In this document: one piece after another, positions 10,672-19,712 of the stretch | Layout: each line of letters opens with the position of its first letter | How positions within the stretch are numbered: position 1 is the stretch's first letter | DNA from: Blattamonas nauphoetae | Taxonomy: Eukaryota; Preaxostyla; Oxymonadida | Assembly: GCA_033064195.1 (NCBI GenBank) | Contig: JARBJD010000014.1 | Location: 310,001-374,000, forward strand | Reading direction: 5' to 3' | DNA length: 64,000 bases | Program-made: the position numbers and the translations under genes | The notes under the pieces: model-generated | Seen by the model: the letters and a program-made list of their open reading frames with translations, nothing else | The model's database searches: none | What the model was told of the DNA's origin: nothing

Positions 10672-10718
10672 AAACATTACAAGAAAATAATGATATTGTA
10701 TTTTTTATTTTTCTATAA

Positions 10719-12407
10719 ATGAGAAGTTTCAGATCTAATCAATCAAAACCAACATCGACATTAATTGAGCAAATCGATGTGCAATCATACTTGCCAAAAC
10801 AATGGGATTCAGAACCTCACATCTACTCCATCCAAGAAGTGCATCCAACAAATCCTCCCATGCCATGCAGAATTGGAGACGAGATTGAAGTTCCACTGTG
10901 TTATGATGGTCATGATGTGACTGAGTTTGCGAAGAGTCATTTGCGTATCGATCTCACGATGACCTTTCCGTATTCATTTCAGATTGGTGAAACGGGAGAT
11001 TACGTCGGACTATCCGGAATATTCGTCGGATACAAATCATCCTCAGATGCAATTCGAGATATGAGACTCGTTGACAGTCATGGAAACATTATTGACAATT
11101 CACTTCAGAACAATCATGTTCACGAATCATTTCTGTATCACACATTCAAGTCGTACGAAGAGAAAAACAATATGAAGCACTGCTACAGTCTTTGGGAAAA
11201 TGTTCAGAGAATGGATCAGAGTGTGTGTGGATTCTATTATGTCCCAGTCAACAGAAGTAATAAAGAATTCACTGCGACAATTCCTTTCGTGATTCCATTT
11301 GTGAATCTACTTCCATTGAGTACATTTGATCAGTATCCGAATTCAATCTTTGGTAATTTACGTTTGAGATTTCACTTGACAACTAATTCACTTGTGTATT
11401 GTCCCATTCGAACTTCAACTGTCATTCGAAAATCTTCCGAAGGTGGTCGTGAATTGTATCCAGATAAAGACTTAACTACTCTTTCGGATCAATCCAACAT
11501 GTTCTTGATGTCTGAGGGTGACTTTTCTCCCGTAACACAAGAATTTACACAGATAAGAAATCCTGTACTGAAAGCTACCAAGAAATGGAGTTATACTCCA
11601 AATGCCAGTAGAGTCGCAGAGGTTGTCGCCGTTGAATACACTTGCACTGTTCTTTCTTCATCAGTTGATAAAGTCTCAACAATTTGTTACGGATATCAAA
11701 TCACTGATGCAACAAAACAATCACTCTTCAACACATATTCGAAGACTCTTTATGTTCTGAAAGCAGAAAGAATTGACACACAATCATTTCAATCAAAAGC
11801 AACAGCGATGGGGGTGAGATCAAACATCAGTATCAAACTCAACAATCTCATGAATCTGATGTGCTTATTCCCTGAAAGACCTAATGAGTGTACAGTCTTC
11901 AGAAATCCTCACTACGTTGGTCTGTTCGAAATGTTAGGAAGCAACTTTCCCAATTTTCCGATGTCAACCATCTCACCAGAGTTCTATCAAATGATGATGG
12001 TGAATGGTGATTTCATTGGTTGTTCTGCAACAGAAGAGTTTGAGAATTCCATTTGTTCAACTCGAGTGTTTGACTATAGAGGAAAGGATATCAAGAGAAC
12101 AAAACCAGTTACGGATGCTACTTCATTCACATTCATGGTTCCAACAGATCGAAGTGAAATCGCTGGTGGTGAAGAAGGTATCTCAACAGCAGAATCAGTG
12201 AATATCGTCTACAGAGGATCACCAATCAATCAGGGAGAACTCGATCCATATTTCACCTCAACTCCAGAAGGTCCTCCTCCACCAATATTGGCATTGCATC
12301 AGGCTCCATACTGGCTGTTCTGGATTGAGAATGGACAACCCAGAGTGCGATACGTCATTGATCGTCGACTCCAGGAAGCATATGAAGAAGTGAAGAGAGG
12401 TTTTTGA
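10719..12407 (+). CDS. Major capsid protein-like paralogue (copy 2)
   Basis: A 562-residue relative of the preceding gene. Shared landmarks include the start region GDEIEVPLCYDGHD, HCYSLWENVQRMDQSVCGF, QYPNSIFGNLRLRFHL and PPPPILALHQAPYWLFWI. Identity is low overall, so the duplication is old. One copy may be the major capsid protein and the other a second capsomer or a penton-associated protein; the sequence does not decide which. A TTTTTTATTTTT box at 10701-10712 precedes the start. Confidence 0.65.
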   Translation: MRSFRSNQSKPTSTLIEQIDVQSYLPKQWDSEPHIYSIQEVHPTNPPMPCRIGDEIEVPLCYDGHDVTEFAKSHLRIDLTMTFPYSFQIGETGDYVGLSGIFVGYKSSSDAIRDMRLVDSHGNIIDNSLQNNHVHESFLYHTFKSYEEKNNMKHCYSLWENVQRMDQSVCGFYYVPVNRSNKEFTATIPFVIPFVNLLPLSTFDQYPNSIFGNLRLRFHLTTNSLVYCPIRTSTVIRKSSEGGRELYPDKDLTTLSDQSNMFLMSEGDFSPVTQEFTQIRNPVLKATKKWSYTPNASRVAEVVAVEYTCTVLSSSVDKVSTICYGYQITDATKQSLFNTYSKTLYVLKAERIDTQSFQSKATAMGVRSNISIKLNNLMNLMCLFPERPNECTVFRNPHYVGLFEMLGSNFPNFPMSTISPEFYQMMMVNGDFIGCSATEEFENSICSTRVFDYRGKDIKRTKPVTDATSFTFMVPTDRSEIAGGEEGISTAESVNIVYRGSPINQGELDPYFTSTPEGPPPPILALHQAPYWLFWIENGQPRVRYVIDRRLQEAYEEVKRGF

Positions 12408-12447
12408 ACAGAACAAATATGATATTGTATTTTTGAAGAAAACAAAG

Positions 12448-12858
12448 ATGGTGAAGCGATATTTCTCAATTCAGAATTCTCATACTGCTCAACTACCTCC
12501 TGATTTTACCAATTCTCGAAACCAAAAATTTGTTCACTTCCTCGACTGCAAACTCATTCATGTGAAGGAAGAAATTACTGGGAACTCAACTGTCATCTCA
12601 AAAGACATTCCTCAGCACATAACAATCCATGGTGATTGGATCCAGACTGATGCATTCAATGACTCATTTGTTGCTTTCTGTAACGAACAGATTGCGAAGC
12701 GAAAGAAGTGGGAATTAAGCACTCGACAATCCATAGTGAAGATCTGGTTCAAAGACAGTTCTGGTGATTCAATTGAGATGGAAACAACGGAGACAATCAA
12801 TGGAAAAATAATCAAGGAGTATTGTGAATTTCTGGTTGATCTCATGTTGGAGTATTGA
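12448..12858 (+). CDS. Unrecognised small Polinton protein (136 aa)
   Basis: I place the start at the ATG giving MVKRYFSIQN; the frame is open upstream only from a TTG. The protein mixes beta strands and a helix and has no recognisable motif. It follows the second capsid-like gene and its 3' end overlaps the convergent S74 gene by 17 bases. A weaker T-rich box, GTATTTTTG, lies upstream. Confidence 0.5.
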   Translation: MVKRYFSIQNSHTAQLPPDFTNSRNQKFVHFLDCKLIHVKEEITGNSTVISKDIPQHITIHGDWIQTDAFNDSFVAFCNEQIAKRKKWELSTRQSIVKIWFKDSSGDSIEMETTETINGKIIKEYCEFLVDLMLEY

Positions 12859-13405
12859 TCAGTGAATTATATTTTTGTATTAGTTCATTGATGAGTGTCT
12901 GTTGATGTCCGACAATAATACTCAGTTCTTGAAAGGCTTTGATACAGAAGCAAGAGAGTTCAGCATAATCAACTTGAAGACAATCTGGATTGGAATCATT
13001 CACAACCTCTGGGAATATGCCTTGGATCTGTTGTGCAATTACACCAATGTGTTTCTTCTCACTTTCCTTCTTCAAGCATTCACATTTCTCTTTGCAGTTC
13101 TTCAAGTGTTCTTCATTGGTTTCGTTCTCGATTTGTCTTGTAACTTTGTTGATCTTCGAGTCGAATGTGTTGAACTGATACTGCACAATTTCAACTTTAT
13201 TCAGTTGCTCAAGAACATCAGGGTACGGTTCAATATTTCTTTTGACTCTTCTGTCTGACAGCTGAGAAAAACTTCCTGTTGTTGATATTGAAAACACTCC
13301 TGAACCTGTGTCCTCATCGTAGGAATACAAAGCTGGTGAGTCACACGGAGACCACATAATTATGCCATCACCATTGACAGACCTTTGATACATGAGATCA
13401 ATCAA
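12842..13405 (-). CDS. S74-type intramolecular chaperone protein (tail-fibre-like) of the Polinton
   Basis: A 187-residue protein starting inside the right TIR. After a short Gly/Ser-rich beta region (TGSGVFSISTTGSFSQ) comes the peptidase S74/ICA signature: SDRRVKRNIEPYPDVLEQL at about residues 50-68, HIGVIAQQIQGIFPEV at about 118-133 and YAELSCFCIKAFQEL, then a C-terminal coiled coil. In phage tail spikes, some large DNA viruses and the transcription factor MYRF this domain drives trimerisation of a beta-helical fibre and then cleaves itself off. In a Polinton it suggests a trimeric attachment fibre on the particle. The domain call is strong; the fibre role is inferred. Confidence 0.8.
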   Translation of the reverse strand: MIDLMYQRSVNGDGIIMWSPCDSPALYSYDEDTGSGVFSISTTGSFSQLSDRRVKRNIEPYPDVLEQLNKVEIVQYQFNTFDSKINKVTRQIENETNEEHLKNCKEKCECLKKESEKKHIGVIAQQIQGIFPEVVNDSNPDCLQVDYAELSCFCIKAFQELSIIVGHQQTLINELIQKYNSLINTPT

Positions 13406-13483
13406 GCAGAAACTGAGATCGATCGATCTCAGCTCCAGTTTTTGGGACTGAGATCAATGACTTAATTAAGCGTATCTATATTT
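13379..13483 (-). repeat. Polinton right terminal inverted repeat
   Basis: Inverted partner of 1566-1671, running from AGACCTTTGATACATGAG to GCGTATCTATATTT. It includes the start codon and first nine codons of the S74-type gene, which reads inward on the minus strand. Confidence 0.85.
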
Positions 13484-14188
13484 TTCTCAATTTTCCTGTT
13501 TTCAATCGAAATGTGAATGTCTGAAAGATGAGTATGGATATCAATGGAAGAAACAGAATAAGAAACTCCACGAAGAGATAAGTGTGAAGAGGTAGATCAG
13601 TTTGGAGGTCGAACAATCCAGAATGACATTCCTCTCCTCTTCCTGACGTCACTGTGTTGATTGACACATAAATGCTCATTGGTGTGGAGTTGCTTTGTTC
13701 ATCAAATGTTAGTGTGTGTGCGCCTGTCATCATTCGACTCCCTGACAACGTCAACAACACATTGTTCTTGTTCTAGGAGTTCAGAGCAGTATCCACTTTC
13801 TCCAAAATCGCTCCAAGTGGCGTCTTCAGGCTCGTCTGGTTCAACAGCACGTATTCTCCTCCTTTCGTCACACTCACAATCGAATATGTCGTGTTGAACT
13901 AGATTTCGGAAAGGAGACAAGCTTTCACTGTTCCTGTTCCTGATGTTCCTGTGCTGAATGTGATCTCGAATGATCGAGACGACGAGAGACTCACCGTGTA
14001 CTTACCACCTGATGGAAAGTTCGATCCAACAACTGAAACCGAAAACGAATCTGATTCCAGAGTCAATCACAATCGGAACTGACTTGCACGACGCTGATTG
14101 CACAGAGTATGTCGTCCCAAACAACAGATGAGTCGTATTCTCTTCCCATCCAACTGGGAACACAATCGAACAAGTTGTCGAATCAGTG
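13484..14188. pseudogene. Degraded host TIG/surface-protein remnant
   Basis: Between the Polinton and the first DIRS-type element no frame stays open for long. Plus-strand pieces such as VTLTIEYVVLN and RDDERLTVYLPPDGKFDP have the beta-strand cadence of the TIG-like repeats in the 33-37 kb and 57-62 kb proteins. A minus frame at 13476-13760 has a hydrophobic segment (LILFLPLISILIFQ). I read this as worn host sequence, possibly the other half of whatever the Polinton entered. Confidence 0.3.
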
Positions 14189-14523
14189 ATCCTCTGTTTG
14201 TCAAAGTGAGGAAGAGTGAGAATCCTTCCACATCTGAAGTGAGAAGTTTGGTAATGGGTTAGATTCTTGGGAGCAGGAAAGTGAGATGCGATGAGAGCTG
14301 AAGAAGTTTCATTCAAGAAGGTAAGCCACTCAACAAAACAAACGATACGCTCCAAGATAGACAACATGAAAAAACAGAAAAGACCAGACGATAGTCAATG
14401 AATTTCAACACACACAAAAAGAATAGCAGAAGATAGATGAATGAAAGAATACTTCGAAGATAGATGCAGTGACCGTCGGGGTGGGTGGGTGGCACTCTTC
14501 CTCACTTTGACAAACAGAGGATC
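14188..14523. repeat. DIRS element 1 terminal / internal complementary pair
   Basis: CCTCTGTTTGTCAAAGTGAG at about 14191 reappears inverted as CTCACTTTGACAAACAGAGG near 14501-14520. In DIRS elements the internal complementary region just downstream of the recombinase gene is complementary to the element ends, which fits the position here. Confidence 0.6.
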
Positions 14524-14535
14524 AGTCTGCACTGA

Positions 14536-15530
14536 TCATGTTCGTCTGAGCTCGGAAGAGTGAGGGCTTGGGAGAACTGCTTCAGACTCATCGTGTATTT
14601 CACTTTCCGACTGAGGGTTGCATGGTGTGTCGGCGAGTGTTGGGAGTAGATAATGCGTTTCCATGACGCCAGACTTTGCGGACAGGCGCACTGAATGTGC
14701 AGTGGACCCAATTGACTCCCCACTCATGACCCGAGACGAGATGCCCGCGTGCTTCAACGAATAGGGCGAGAACTTGGTGACGTCTATTCCCGCTGATTGC
14801 ATAAGAGGTCTGACCAAACCTCTAACCTCCTCCACTTTCCTCTCCCGCATCGTCACGTCATTGAAGAAGATCGATGTTGTCTCCCAACCTGTTGGTCGGA
14901 GAGAACGAATGCGTTGGCTCGTCCTCTGAAGAACATCTCCAACGCGGAGCTCGCTCGGAAGGTTGTCTTCCCTCAACACTACACGCGAAAGTCCGACCTG
15001 AACCTTTAACTCAGCCAGGAGAATCACTGTCTGTCCCCCTTCTGCTACCTGGATACTCCCACAAAGGACTGAAGTCATTTCAGTGAACCTCATTCCATGT
15101 TGGAGGATGAGGCTGACTGCAAGAAAGGACTGCCATTGATTCAAAGTGGATGCTCTTGCCTTATAGTCTTTTAGATGAGGGATGAGAATCTTCGCGTCGA
15201 AAATTGAGTTGTACTTCGAGCGAGTAGGGTTCCTTTTCTTCTCTCCTCGAATGAAGAGTGAGACTGCTGATGACTCACTCACATCGTCTATCCCCAAATG
15301 CTTGCACAAGAAACTCAAGGCAGATCTTGCCACCTCCTTCGTTCTTCTACCTCCACCTCGCTGAGCCAAAAAGTTGGCAGCTTCCACATCGGAAATCTGT
15401 GTCCACTCCTTCCCCGCCTGTACACACCATCTCACCCATCTCCTAATCTCTCCAGCATACTGTGCCCTCGTTCTCTCTGCGAAGGCCCCTTTCCAACTGC
15501 TGATTGCCTCCGCCGACAGTCCCTTCATCT
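14536..15530 (-). CDS. Tyrosine recombinase domain (DIRS element 1)
   Basis: The last 330 or so residues of a long minus frame form a phage-integrase-type recombinase, which DIRS elements use instead of a DDE integrase to insert a circular cDNA. The N-terminal SAM-like part reads AFAERTRAQYAGEIRRWVRW; the catalytic half includes LILQHGMRFTEMTSVLC and YSLKHAGISSRVMSG. The frame overlaps the RT/RNase H frame, as is known for the family. The upstream part of this frame (to 17739) is largely a shadow of the RT gene. Confidence 0.75.
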
Positions 15531-17354
15531 CTCCGAGGGTGTCCCAGATCTCCTGGGAACGAAGAATGCTTTCACCATCCCAGCTGGGATGCTCGCTCCT
15601 GCTGCCTTGACTCCAGGTCCCTCGACTAGAACGTCCGTGCTCCTTCCCAGTGTCACTTTTTTCGTCGCCAATTGCTTGAGCTCTGAATGACCTGGGAGCG
15701 TGGCCCAATCGAATGCCACTACGATTCCTTCGCATCCGTCCCGTTCCATCTTCCTCACTGTCTTGAGGAGGAGCGGGTTGGGTGGGAAGGCCCAGACGAC
15801 CTCCTCTCTCCAATCGACCATCAGCCCGTTCGTGGCTATCGCCTGTTCGTTTCTCTTCCACGCACAAAAGCGTTCTGTCTGCGTGTTCCACGCGTTGGCG
15901 AACACATCCAGTGTTGGGATGACCTTCCATGTCTGACACACCATGCGATATAGATCCTTCCTCAACTGATAATCCCCTCCGTCCTCTCCGCGTGACAACT
16001 CGTCTGCCTGACGATTGTCCCGTCCTGGGATATGGACTGCTCTCATTCTGTGTTTGTGTTGCGTTAGATACGACAAAATGTTTCGAAGGGTAGGGAGGAG
16101 TGAGACGGCACAACTCCTCCGGTTGATGTTGAAGACAACGGTTGAATTGTCCGATTTGAGGAGGATGTCCGTCCCGTCCTCCAAACTCCTCTCCTTCTGC
16201 ATCTCTTCGATGATCCAACTGACCGCAAGCATCTCTCTCCAATTGCTGCTCTGCTTCCTCTCCTCCTCGCTGAATGTCCTCTGATGAAATGTGTCCTCCT
16301 TTCCTTTGGAGCTGACGACTGCGCCCATTCCCCACTCCGATGCGTCTGTCGTGACGACCACGGTTGGAACGAAAGGTCGGATGCTGGCTTCCATCTCCCT
16401 CTGCAATCGTTCCTTCCACCATCTGAGCTCCTCGATCTCTGTGTCCCCCAGAGCTCCTCGGTTGTGATATCCTCCGTCTCCCACGATCTCCTCCTTCCTC
16501 CTCGTCAGGTTCCTTGTTCGGACGAACGTCTCCGCCTCGACGATGGCGAAGGACTGGAGGACACCTACGAGCGACGCCAGTGCGTGCCCGACGCACTGGC
16601 GCTGGTGTCTGCACTGTGTCAGCCTGTCCCTCACCTTCACGAACGCCTTCTTCCGCTTCATCTTCGTCGCGGCCACCATCATCGACTCTGTCTTCCAGAG
16701 GAATCCGAGGAACTCCAGCTGCCTTGAGGGTTGGAGGATGGACTTCTCCTGATTCACAGTGAATCCTAGTCTGTCCAATTCCAGCAATGTCAGCAGAATG
16801 CTCTTCTCCATCTCCTCCTCCGATTCCCCCATCAGCAGAATGTCGTCCAGATAGATGACCAGCCTGATCCTCCTCCTGAGCTTTGATACGACCTCCCTCA
16901 TCATCTTGGTGAAGATGAGTGGTGAGAGACTGAGTCCAAACGGGAGAGTTGTGTGGCTGTAGTAGATATTTTGGAAGGTAAAGCATAGATACTGGGCTGA
17001 GTCGCTGTGGATTGGGACGTGTTGATATGCCAACCGCAGGTCGATCTTTGCCAGATAGTCTCCAGTCCTCATCGTGTCCACAATTGTCGTCCAGCTCTCC
17101 ATCTTGAAGTGCGTCGGCAGCAAGAGCCTGTTCGCTGGCCGACAATCGAGAATCTTTCGATACGTTCCATCCGACTTCGGAACCAAGAACGTGTTGTTGA
17201 GAAGAACCACTTTGTCGATCGTGGTCTTCACTATCATTCCTTCTTTGATCTCCGCAAGAATTAACTCCCTCATTGCTCGACTCTCCTTCTCCCCCTTGAC
17301 AATACACTGCGAATGTCCCTTCAACTCTGGCTTGGAGAGGAAGGGGATCCTCAC
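15525..17354 (-). CDS. Reverse transcriptase and RNase H (DIRS element 1)
   Basis: A 609-residue frame. The RT fingers and palm are clear: NTFLVPKSDGTYRKILDCRP, AKIDLRLAYQHVPIH, TLPFGLSLSPLIFTKMM and VIYLDDILLMGES with the YLDD-type active-site loop. RNase H follows with VVVTTDASEWGMGAVV, LKSDNSTVVFNINR and HIPGRDNRQADELSRG. The order RT-RNase H with no protease matches DIRS rather than Ty3 or Copia elements. Treated as part of a fossil element. Confidence 0.85.
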   Translation of the reverse strand: MRIPFLSKPELKGHSQCIVKGEKESRAMRELILAEIKEGMIVKTTIDKVVLLNNTFLVPKSDGTYRKILDCRPANRLLLPTHFKMESWTTIVDTMRTGDYLAKIDLRLAYQHVPIHSDSAQYLCFTFQNIYYSHTTLPFGLSLSPLIFTKMMREVVSKLRRRIRLVIYLDDILLMGESEEEMEKSILLTLLELDRLGFTVNQEKSILQPSRQLEFLGFLWKTESMMVAATKMKRKKAFVKVRDRLTQCRHQRQCVGHALASLVGVLQSFAIVEAETFVRTRNLTRRKEEIVGDGGYHNRGALGDTEIEELRWWKERLQREMEASIRPFVPTVVVTTDASEWGMGAVVSSKGKEDTFHQRTFSEEERKQSSNWREMLAVSWIIEEMQKERSLEDGTDILLKSDNSTVVFNINRRSCAVSLLPTLRNILSYLTQHKHRMRAVHIPGRDNRQADELSRGEDGGDYQLRKDLYRMVCQTWKVIPTLDVFANAWNTQTERFCAWKRNEQAIATNGLMVDWREEVVWAFPPNPLLLKTVRKMERDGCEGIVVAFDWATLPGHSELKQLATKKVTLGRSTDVLVEGPGVKAAGASIPAGMVKAFFVPRRSGTPSER

Positions 17355-17608
17355 TCCTTCCTTGACAGCTTGATAAAACCTTGATCGCCTCCATTCCTGC
17401 GCTTTGTGCCGAATGAAGCCTCCAATCCCAACGCCGCTCCTCTCTCGTGTTTGATGTTGAAAGAAAGACCGAACTTTGTCTGTTAAAGAAAGATCCCGTG
17501 AAAGGTAACTGAAACCAAGAGTGTGTTGATGTGTGTTGTAAGGTAGTAGTGTTGTAGGTCTTGTGGGAACTGAACAGTTGTGAGATGCGAAGTGAACGGT
17601 CGGAGCTT

Positions 17609-18415
17609 CTACTGTCTTGTTTGTTGTCCGCTCCTCTGGTCTTCCACGAGCGATGGGTGATTCGAGAACCTGTTTGAAAACTGGCGGCGCGGTTGAGAAG
17701 AGGGGATGAATCGAGGAGGTGCCACCTGCTGTCCCCCACGCCAGTCTCCCCTCTGATTGTATTGGGAGCTGATCCAGCGTGGGCCTGCGTTCGGCCGAAA
17801 AAACTGGGTATGTCTTCTTAGCTTCATTTCCGCCCCAATCGAGCGAACCTCCCTCGCTTGCTGAATCTCCTTCTGCAGCTCTTCTCGCTGTCTTCGTGCA
17901 TTGTCTTGTTCTCTCTCATCCCCTTTAAAGCTTGAAAGGATGTTCAGCCCCAGCACCTTCCGTGTTTGTTCAATCCTCTTAACAATCTCTGCTGCCTTAT
18001 ACCCTTGGAGACAGATCGCCTGTCCAATTGGCATTCCTTGCTTAACCGCTTGAAACAAACCACAGGCAAGCTTGACGCCGTGGAAGGCCTCCTTCTTCAA
18101 TGCAATCAGGAGGTCGTCGACCCTCCGATCCTCCTTCGCCACGAATTCTCGAATAACGTCCTCATTGAGCTTTATACCTTCCACCAGCTTCATCACCTCA
18201 CGTAATGTTTGGAGTGCGACCGGGTTCCACGTGAAAAGGGGCAGTTCAGTTGCCACCTCCACCATCGTTGTTTGGAGGTCATTCATCTCCACTTCATCCA
18301 TCGCATTTGCACCTCGATTGGGGAGTGATTCGATTGCATCATGTTGTTCTGTTTGGAATTGCACGCCTTGGCGTTGGGCTGGCAGGTGAAAGATCGGAGG
18401 TGTGGTACTGCCCAA
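17609..18415 (-). CDS. Gag-like protein (DIRS element 1)
   Basis: A 268-residue frame upstream of the RT gene. It has a helical middle (LQTLREVMKLVEGIKLNEDV, KLACGLFQAVKQG) and a basic, Gln/Arg/Gly-rich C-terminus that could bind RNA. DIRS ORF1 products are poorly conserved, so the call rests on position and composition. Confidence 0.6.
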   Translation of the reverse strand: MGSTTPPIFHLPAQRQGVQFQTEQHDAIESLPNRGANAMDEVEMNDLQTTMVEVATELPLFTWNPVALQTLREVMKLVEGIKLNEDVIREFVAKEDRRVDDLLIALKKEAFHGVKLACGLFQAVKQGMPIGQAICLQGYKAAEIVKRIEQTRKVLGLNILSSFKGDEREQDNARRQREELQKEIQQAREVRSIGAEMKLRRHTQFFRPNAGPRWISSQYNQRGDWRGGQQVAPPRFIPSSQPRRQFSNRFSNHPSLVEDQRSGQQTRQ

Positions 18416-18559
18416 ATCCTCAAGTTGAGGTGTGTTCAGTGACGGAATTTGATTACGTGTGAATGGTTGAGGCGTGATTTGACCTGATCTTCACGAGGAT
18501 CTGAATGAAGATTTATTGTGGGATGACAGAACACAATGTAAGTATGAAACTGATTGAAA

Positions 18560-19250
18560 ACTAAAATTTACACGGATATTGGGTCTTTCACTTCGGAATT
18601 CTGAATTATATCCAAATTTGAACAGTAGAAATTTTCTGAGATCAAAAAAGCTGAGATCGATGAGATCAGTCTCAAAGGTCTGACCATTGAACTGAATTCC
18701 TGAAGTTTCTGAAAGCGATTGTGAAATTGAAATGCCAGACTTAAATGTTGAAGCCGGATATGTTCCAGGATACTTCGGAAGAGATCCCTCTGATAAGTTC
18801 CACTTCGCTCCATTCACATTGATCAATCCTCCAATTGTTGGTGTTGCAATACCAGCTGAACAAGTGATCTATCCATTTGTGCTCACCACTTTTTGGATTG
18901 ATGATTTCGCTGACTTGTGTGCTTCTGTTGTCTTCTGTAGTGTGTCTATCACTGCCGAATTCTCGTTGGTTGTTGAGAGATTGTGATCAATCATTTTCTC
19001 AATCATTTGTGAATTATATTTTTGTCGATTCATTTTTGTTTGCTCTTTCATTGGAATTAAAATTCTTGATTCCCTCATGAACATACGTCACCGGCACATT
19101 ATTTCTGACATACTCAGAGACTAGCGAACAGTTCTCTTCTCTCATTGATTCAATTAAAGCTCGGTCAGAATTTTTGACATCATTCAAAAGTCCGAAGACC
19201 AACATTTAAAAACTATTCTCCTCTCATGGTTGAGAAATGAATCAACCTTT
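18560..19250 (-). mobile_element. Possible relic of a second Polinton-type element
   Basis: Next to DIRS element 1 lies sequence that echoes the ends of the 1.5-13.5 kb Polinton. The block at about 18655-18690 (CTCAAAGGTCTGA after GATCGATGAGATC) resembles the TIR inner edge. The string GAATTATATTTTTG at about 19012 also occurs near the 3' end of the Polinton S74 gene. Minus frames read a charged helical piece (18869-19084) and a Gly/Ser/Thr-rich beta piece (18491-18826) that could be fibre-like. The similarity is short, so this is a tentative call of an old, broken scrap. Confidence 0.35.
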
Positions 19251-19373
19251 CTCTAGAATTGGTGGATGACATGATTGAATAATCTGTTCGAGATCTTTGA
19301 TCAAGCTGCGACAAGAGCAGTGAAGTGCTTTTTTTGAATGTTGGTCTTCGGACTTTTGAATGATGTCAAAAAG
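19172..19373. repeat. 35-bp inverted repeat pair
   Basis: TGACATCATTCAAAAGTCCG near 19175 returns as CGGACTTTTGAATGATGTCA near 19352, with about 130 bp between the arms. The arms are nearly perfect over roughly 35 bp and could form a hairpin or mark the ends of a small element. No target duplication was found. Confidence 0.6.
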
Positions 19374-19712
19374 TCTGACCCAGCTTGTTCTGAACATACT
19401 CGACGTCTTTCGTTGTACATCTCAGTTGGATTCATTTAATACAAATTAAAAAATTCAAAAATAAATTTTCAATCGTTGTTTTATCGTTGGTGATCTTCCG
19501 AGACTTCGATCCTCACATCGATGGGTTCGATCAGTCTTGTTTGATCAGAGAAAGTACTTCAATGGGACTAGATCATCCCTTCTCGTTCCTGACGTCTCTT
19601 TACTGTTTGATTTAGGTGTGTCACGCTTTCTAGTTTCACATTTGTTCTCTCTTCTTTTTTGCCATCACTTTCTTGTTCTCGATCCTTCACTTTTTTCTTC
19701 TCCTCTCATTTA

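Larger units (their letters stand above)
5131..10712 (+). promoter_or_regulatory. Repeated TTTTTATTTT box before seven Polinton genes
   Basis: A near-identical T-rich box (consensus ATTTTTTATTTTT, then 5-10 bases, often TAAATG at the start) occurs at about 5131-5143, 6371-6380, 7381-7390, 8082-8093, 8431-8440, 8771-8780 and 10701-10712. Six lie 7-11 bases before the ATG and one (6371) lies 15 bases before it. The positions are too regular for chance AT-richness. By analogy with late promoters of virophages and large DNA viruses it may be a promoter or leader signal for the structural block. Transcription data would be needed to tell promoter from translation leader. Confidence 0.6.
1566..13483 (+). 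mobile_element. Polinton/Maverick element, largely whole
   Basis: An 11.9-kb element bounded by inverted repeats of about 105 bp. It encodes a protein-primed family B DNA polymerase, an rve-type integrase, an A32/FtsK-like packaging ATPase, two double-jelly-roll capsid-like proteins, small basic and amphipathic proteins and an S74 chaperone protein. This set defines Polintons (Mavericks). I recognise no adenain-type protease. The frames are long and the gene spacing tight, so it looks mostly whole with at most one or two damaged parts. The close match of the two TIRs suggests a fairly recent insertion. I could not find a convincing target-site duplication; the flanking bases GAGA and TCTC continue the inverted symmetry instead. 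Confidence 0.9.
14189..18480 (-). mobile_element. DIRS-type (tyrosine-recombinase) retroelement 1, broken
   Basis: Minus-strand element with the DIRS order: a gag-like frame, a reverse transcriptase plus RNase H frame, and an overlapping frame ending in a tyrosine recombinase. Overlapping RT and recombinase frames are normal for DIRS. A 30-bp inverted pair at about 14188-14218 and 14492-14523 marks the low-coordinate terminus and the internal complementary region. I could not find the matching high-coordinate terminus, so the 18480 limit is approximate. The element looks broken, with a few defects, but its frames are long, so it is not very old. Confidence 0.75.
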
